NCBI GenBank assembly: GCA_914767715.1
Contig: OU612065.1
Coordinates: 5,952,001-6,016,000, forward strand
Length of the DNA: 64,000 bases
From: Membranipora membranacea
Taxonomy: Eukaryota > Bryozoa > Gymnolaemata > Cheilostomatida > Membraniporidae
Reading direction: 5' to 3'
Under the pieces are notes generated by a model that made no database searches, had not been told where the DNA came from, and saw nothing but the letters and a program-made list of their open reading frames with translations. The stretch's first letter is position 1, and the number at the start of each line of letters is the position of its first letter. Of this stretch, positions 60,030 to 64,000 are shown piece after piece. Both the position numbers and the translations under genes were made by a program.

Positions 60030-61100
60030 TTGCCTGACTCAGTCTCCTGCAACGTAAGCCTTTGGCTTTTTGCTGACGACACACTGATATATGCTAAAAT
60101 CCAGACCCGAGCTGATGAGATTTGCTTTCAAAACAACATTGACTCACTTGTGAATTGGTCAACAAAGAACAAAATGCCTTTCAACAGAACGAAATGTGAG
60201 GTGATTGTGTTCAATCAAGGTGCTACACCGCTCCCTCAGTACGCTATATCTGATCACTTATTACAATGTGTTGATACCACTAAATACCTTGGAGTCGTGC
60301 TACAATCAGATCTGAAGTTTAAGAAACATATATCTGACATTATGGGAAGTGCAAACAAGACTCTAGGTTGTATAAAATACACGCTACATGGAGCTCCTGA
60401 GAAGGCAAAACTACTTGCGTACAAGAGCTTATGCCGCCCTAAGCTTGAATATGGAGATGTACTCTGGGACCCGTCTGACAATGCTTCTGATAGAGGATCT
60501 TGAACTAGTGCAAAACAAAGCAGTGAGATTCATAAAAAAATATCAAAGGCAGACGTGGCGTCACAGAGGCACGTACTAGTCTTGGAATCCAGACTCTACA
60601 AGAGAGACGTAAAGCCCATAGAATATCACTCCTGATGAGAATTCTCTCAGACCAGAATAAACACGATACCCTATCCGCTGACTATGATGAACTTGTAAAC
60701 TGTAGATCGCAGGCAACTGAAAACAAGGGCAGCAGAAAGAGGAGAGCCCACCTCTATCCAGGCATCGTCTGCTGTTTATCATTACAGTTTCCTGCCACGA
60801 AGCATAAGGGACCTCCGGATAGGGTCTCAACAAAATTAACCTTGGAATGGCTACATGCCAGAATTATGAAAATACCACTGCTCAAACAAATGCCTCAACA
60901 AATGAGGCGCTCGGCTTTTATACCTGACATTGGTAGTTTACGAGTGTTCTAAAGTAATTGAGATAAGAATGGAAGTAAGAATACTCCCAGTTCAGTTCTC
61001 ATTATTATAATGATTATTTGTTTGGTTTGGTTTAATTCGTTGTCACATATATACATGTACATACATAATATAGTGAAATGATATTATTATTGATGATTAT
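60030..61100 (+). pseudogene. degraded LINE with 3' tail
   Basis: The reverse-transcriptase catalytic FADDTLIYAK near 60070-60100, FNRTKCEVIVF and TTKYLGVVLQSDLKFKKHI are in one frame; near 60480-60500 the reading moves to a second frame (LELVQNKAVRFI) and near 60560 to a third (TEARTSLGIQTLQERRKAHR ... SAFIPDIGSLRVF, stop near 60951). At least two frameshifts make it dead. The 3' end (TTGGTTTGGTTTAATTCG ... GATATTATTATTGATGATTATTATT) finishes in short tandem repeats, as CR1/L2-type elements do. Upstream of about 60030 the element is truncated. Confidence 0.85.
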
Positions 61101-62422
61101 TATTATATTAATAACAAGTAAACTAGCCCTACTAACTAACTAGCCTAGTCTACTCTACTAGTAGTTTACTAATACTAACAGGGAGAATGACTGATTACCA
61201 ACTAGACAATATGATAAACAGAAAATTGTATACGCAACCAACTTCTTCTTCTGCCTAGCTAGTAATTACCACATCATCATGCCTTCTGTAGTTGGTTTAA
61301 GTAATGATGAGGCCTACATGCGCAATAGCTTTGACAATGTTAGTGATTGGTAGTGTTAGTTACTCAGTCGACTTGACGACTACTGGTCTCTCTGTACAGT
61401 GTGCTTATGCCATCAGCGCAGTCGATAGTTTTGTTATCCTGAGATCTGGGGTCATCCATTGGACCGATTGGATTGGTACTAGTTATGTTTCAGCAGAATT
61501 CAGTTTTAGACACCACTGATTGTGAGATTTGGCAATCCTTCTGACTAGCTTAAATCACATCCATTTTCTTCGAAATTCCCGGATATTGTTGTCATGGGAA
61601 AATTGTGTAGGCCTACAGTATTTGGTGCGTTGGACTTTTTACTCCATGATTGTATGTATCGATGTTGGCATCACAGCCTACAAATCATTATCAACCCATA
61701 ACAATGTGTCAAGAATAAGGACCTGACATAGGCCTAGGTAACACGCCTACAGTCAGCTGAATCACTGCACTACTTGATGCAATTCCCGAAAGTTTTCCAA
61801 TTTATATCTTGCATGTGATGTTGTGATGTTTCATGTGATGTGATGTTGCATGTGATGTGATGTTGAAAAGAAATTGGTTTCATGTTAGTGATTACAATGG
61901 ATCTTATTCATGCTGACCTTGTGTCATTGGAGCTCAATTGGATCAATAATAATCAATTTGTTCAGATCCTGACAATTCCATGAGGTTCACTTCCCTGAAA
62001 TTTGCAAATCTTTATTTTAATACAGTACAGAATTTATAAAAACCATTATATCCAATTTTTATTCAAGCTGTCTCAATCAATAGCTGGCAGGTCAAACTCT
62101 CGCATAGTCAGATGGAGGGGGGGGGTAATGTGTTTTTTTCATGGTACGAGATGATGTCATGCTGCTGCTATCAAGTGCCTTTGATAACATGAAGCGACCC
62201 CAAATATTTTAAATGTTTGTTTAACATGTTGCCCAATAACTCCCTATACCTACCTCTGCTGGGGTCTGGGGCTTACAAGATCTCTGATGCTTTGCTAAGA
62301 CATTCAGACCTGTTCCCCTGGACATGAAAAAAACATTACCTTGATTATCAATAGTGAAATTATTAACCTGATTGCTAGTGGGATTCACAGGAAACTCTAA
62401 CTTGTTATATTTTTATTTGCAG
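61101..62422. other. gap upstream of MRPL50 coding exons
   Basis: It must hold the first exon of MRPL50, which I could not fix; an ATG-opened frame at 61304 (MMRPTCAIALTMLVIG) has a possible donor but no clear phase match. It also holds a GCATGTGATGTGATGTT short tandem repeat at 61812-61864. Confidence 0.45.
61812..61864. repeat. CATGTGATGTGATGTT short tandem repeat
   Basis: Three to four imperfect units of (G)CATGTGATGTGATGTT. Confidence 0.8.
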
Positions 62423-63354
62423 AGTATTTTAGGGTTTGGCAAAAAAAAACCAGATCATAAGTCTGCTGACACTGATCACTCAGAGGAAACGGTGGTCTCG
62501 GAATACAATGAATCTCCGTAAGTCAATTATCAAATGTCTTTTAATTGATTCAATAAAATTATAAATAGTTGAGTTATTGCTGATTTACAAGTGTTGTCAG
62601 CACTTCTTATAGCTCTAGACACAATTTCTATCCTTGATAATGAATTTGTAGCTATAGTTATTAAATTTTTATCATTTGATAGACCGGCACCACCATCAAA
62701 GTTATACCAGGCACCTGACGATGTTGAGATGAAAATTTTAGCACTTGCCGGACAACTATCAGAAAGCACAATCGAGCCAAATACTCACCTAGACAACACC
62801 AGTCTGAAATACCAGGTATGACTAGTTTCAAATACATTTTGCCAAACAGTTAACCTGACAACTGCAGATGATTAACTATTTCCATTCAGAACAAATTATT
62901 TTTTCTAATATTTCAATGTATCACTGAGTTTGGGGCTGGGATGGATGTGTGCAGGTGAACAAACTTTGATGGAGACTTTTGGAAATTTGCATATTTATGA
63001 TGCTGATATTTTTTTTACTAGATCTTGACTGAGTGTGAGAAAGTGTTTGACTTTGAAATTGTCAACATAGATATAGCTGAACTGACATCATTGTCTGATG
63101 TCATCAAATATTACAATACAAGTCGCAGTCCTCAGACCACAGAAGAAAAGCTACAAAACACTGATCTACCCCCTAATCTGCATTTACAGCTAGAGCCCTT
63201 CAGGTTTACTGAGAAGACTAAACACATGTACGATGGCAAAACTGCTTTCCCACACAATGACACTGTAGTCACATCGCTGAAGTATAAAAATGTTTATGAA
63301 GGATTTAAAAATACCAAAAGGTACGAAAAGAAAGAAGGATATCAGTATTACTGA
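62423..63354 (+). CDS. MRPL50: mitochondrial ribosomal protein L50 (5' exon missing)
   Basis: mL50 of the mitochondrial large ribosomal subunit. Exons 62423-62517 (SILGFGKKKPDHK), 62683-62815 (PSKLYQAPDDVEMKI, a counterpart of the YTPPEDLQSRL segment) and 63022-63354 join in phase and end at TGA. The hallmark is LTSLSDVIKYYNTS...LPPNLHL, aligned with the RDVLDFYN...LPPNL motif of mL50. It is longer at the C-terminus than the human protein, ending FKNTKRYEKKEGYQYY. The first exon with the initiator and mitochondrial presequence lies upstream of 62422 in phase 0 but is not identified. Confidence 0.75.
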
Positions 63355-63706
63355 ACACCATGTGGGTATAAATACTCTTGAATGGCTAATAGAAATTACA
63401 TACTTTAACCATGACCATCAGTATGTACCCAATGTGTTGGCTTTGTTTGGTCACTCCACCCAACCAATCAGAGCCTATGCAGCCATCGATGTTATTAGTC
63501 CTTGGATGTGATTTTTGTTTGTTTTTACTCACAAATATATTTAAAACACACAAACATATTTTACATACGGAAATACATTATTAAATTCGCAATAAATACA
63601 TAGATGAGAGCGATAAACATATTCATCAAGTAGCACAGTATGAATACGAATGACATCAGTACTAAATGAAATAAAGAAGTGAGACTACAAAATTATAGAG
63701 CATTGG
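63355..63706. other. gap between convergent MRPL50 and the last gene
   Basis: AT-rich; an open frame continues to 63511 in another frame but shows no recognisable family. Probably the MRPL50 3'UTR. Confidence 0.4.
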
Positions 63707-63784
63707 TCATTTTCCAAATTTCTCAATCCGTGCTTGATGTGCCTTTCTTGCACTCAAACCGTTAGCTTCTCTTTTGGCTAGTCT
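63707..63784 (-). CDS. last exon of an unidentified gene (partial)
   Basis: On the minus strand a TTGCAG acceptor is followed by RLAKREANGLSARKAHQARI EKFGK and a TGA stop. The basic, helical, Lys/Arg/Ala-rich end resembles many nucleolar or RNA-binding proteins but I cannot name the family. The rest of the gene is to the right of the window. Confidence 0.5.
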   Translation of the reverse strand, partial: RLAKREANGLSARKAHQARIEKFGK

Positions 63785-64000
63785 CTGCAAGGCACACAAT
63801 ATATACATTAATTATTGTTGAATTAGTCATAGAGTTATTCCAATAAGTGCGCATTTTAGCATAGTGTTTATGACAATGTGTGAAATAATTGTGAAACTCG
63901 AAAAGTTTCATAGAACATACAAACTTGACAATGTATCAACAATTCCATCGTTCAAAAAGCTTGAATAAGTTCCCTAAACAATGTTATGAAGCAAATGATT

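Overview
This is eukaryotic, animal (metazoan) nuclear DNA. The genes are rich in introns with ordinary GT-AG junctions (at least one GC-AG), roughly one third GC by eye, and the proteins are recognisable animal families. Several (Vti1a, delta-tubulin, FBF1, CatSper-tau/C2CD6, an FBXL2/FBXL20-type F-box protein, a quiver/sleepless-type Ly6 protein) point to an animal with flagellated or ciliated cells. I cannot fix the phylum from sequence alone; a marine invertebrate (for example a sponge or another early-branching or lophotrochozoan lineage) is a guess. No prokaryotic, CRISPR, rRNA or viral gene was seen.

Layout, left to right: VTI1A (minus, 3' end off the left edge) head-to-head with RPL34/eL34 (plus); DNAJB12/14-type ER co-chaperone (minus); a small GPI-anchored Ly6/quiver-like protein (plus); RPL18/eL18 (minus); a short unassigned GC-rich coding-like segment and a TA-flanked MITE carrying a tRNA-like core; a long FBF1 gene (minus, 19-34 kb); a repeat-rich gap with tRNA-derived SINEs, a minisatellite and LINE fragments (33-37 kb); C2CD6/CatSper-tau (plus); FBXL2/20-like (plus); delta-tubulin TUBD1 (minus); a repeat-rich gap with a giant palindrome and dead LINEs (57-61 kb); MRPL50/mL50 (plus, first exon unresolved); and the last exon of an unidentified minus-strand gene at the right edge. 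Exon boundaries for VTI1A, RPL34, DNAJB14, Ly6, RPL18, TUBD1, FBXL2/20 and the MRPL50 3' half were checked by reading phase across each junction.

The genes are not an operon; they are independent housekeeping and ciliary genes. Three of them (FBF1, C2CD6, TUBD1) belong to basal body, transition fibre or sperm flagellum biology. The most striking non-gene signal is the abundance of long inverted repeats (hairpins of about 120 to 740 bp, plus a 2.76 kb element with about 440 bp terminal inverted repeats) sitting in introns and gaps. They belong to several distinct families and include nested and internally deleted copies.
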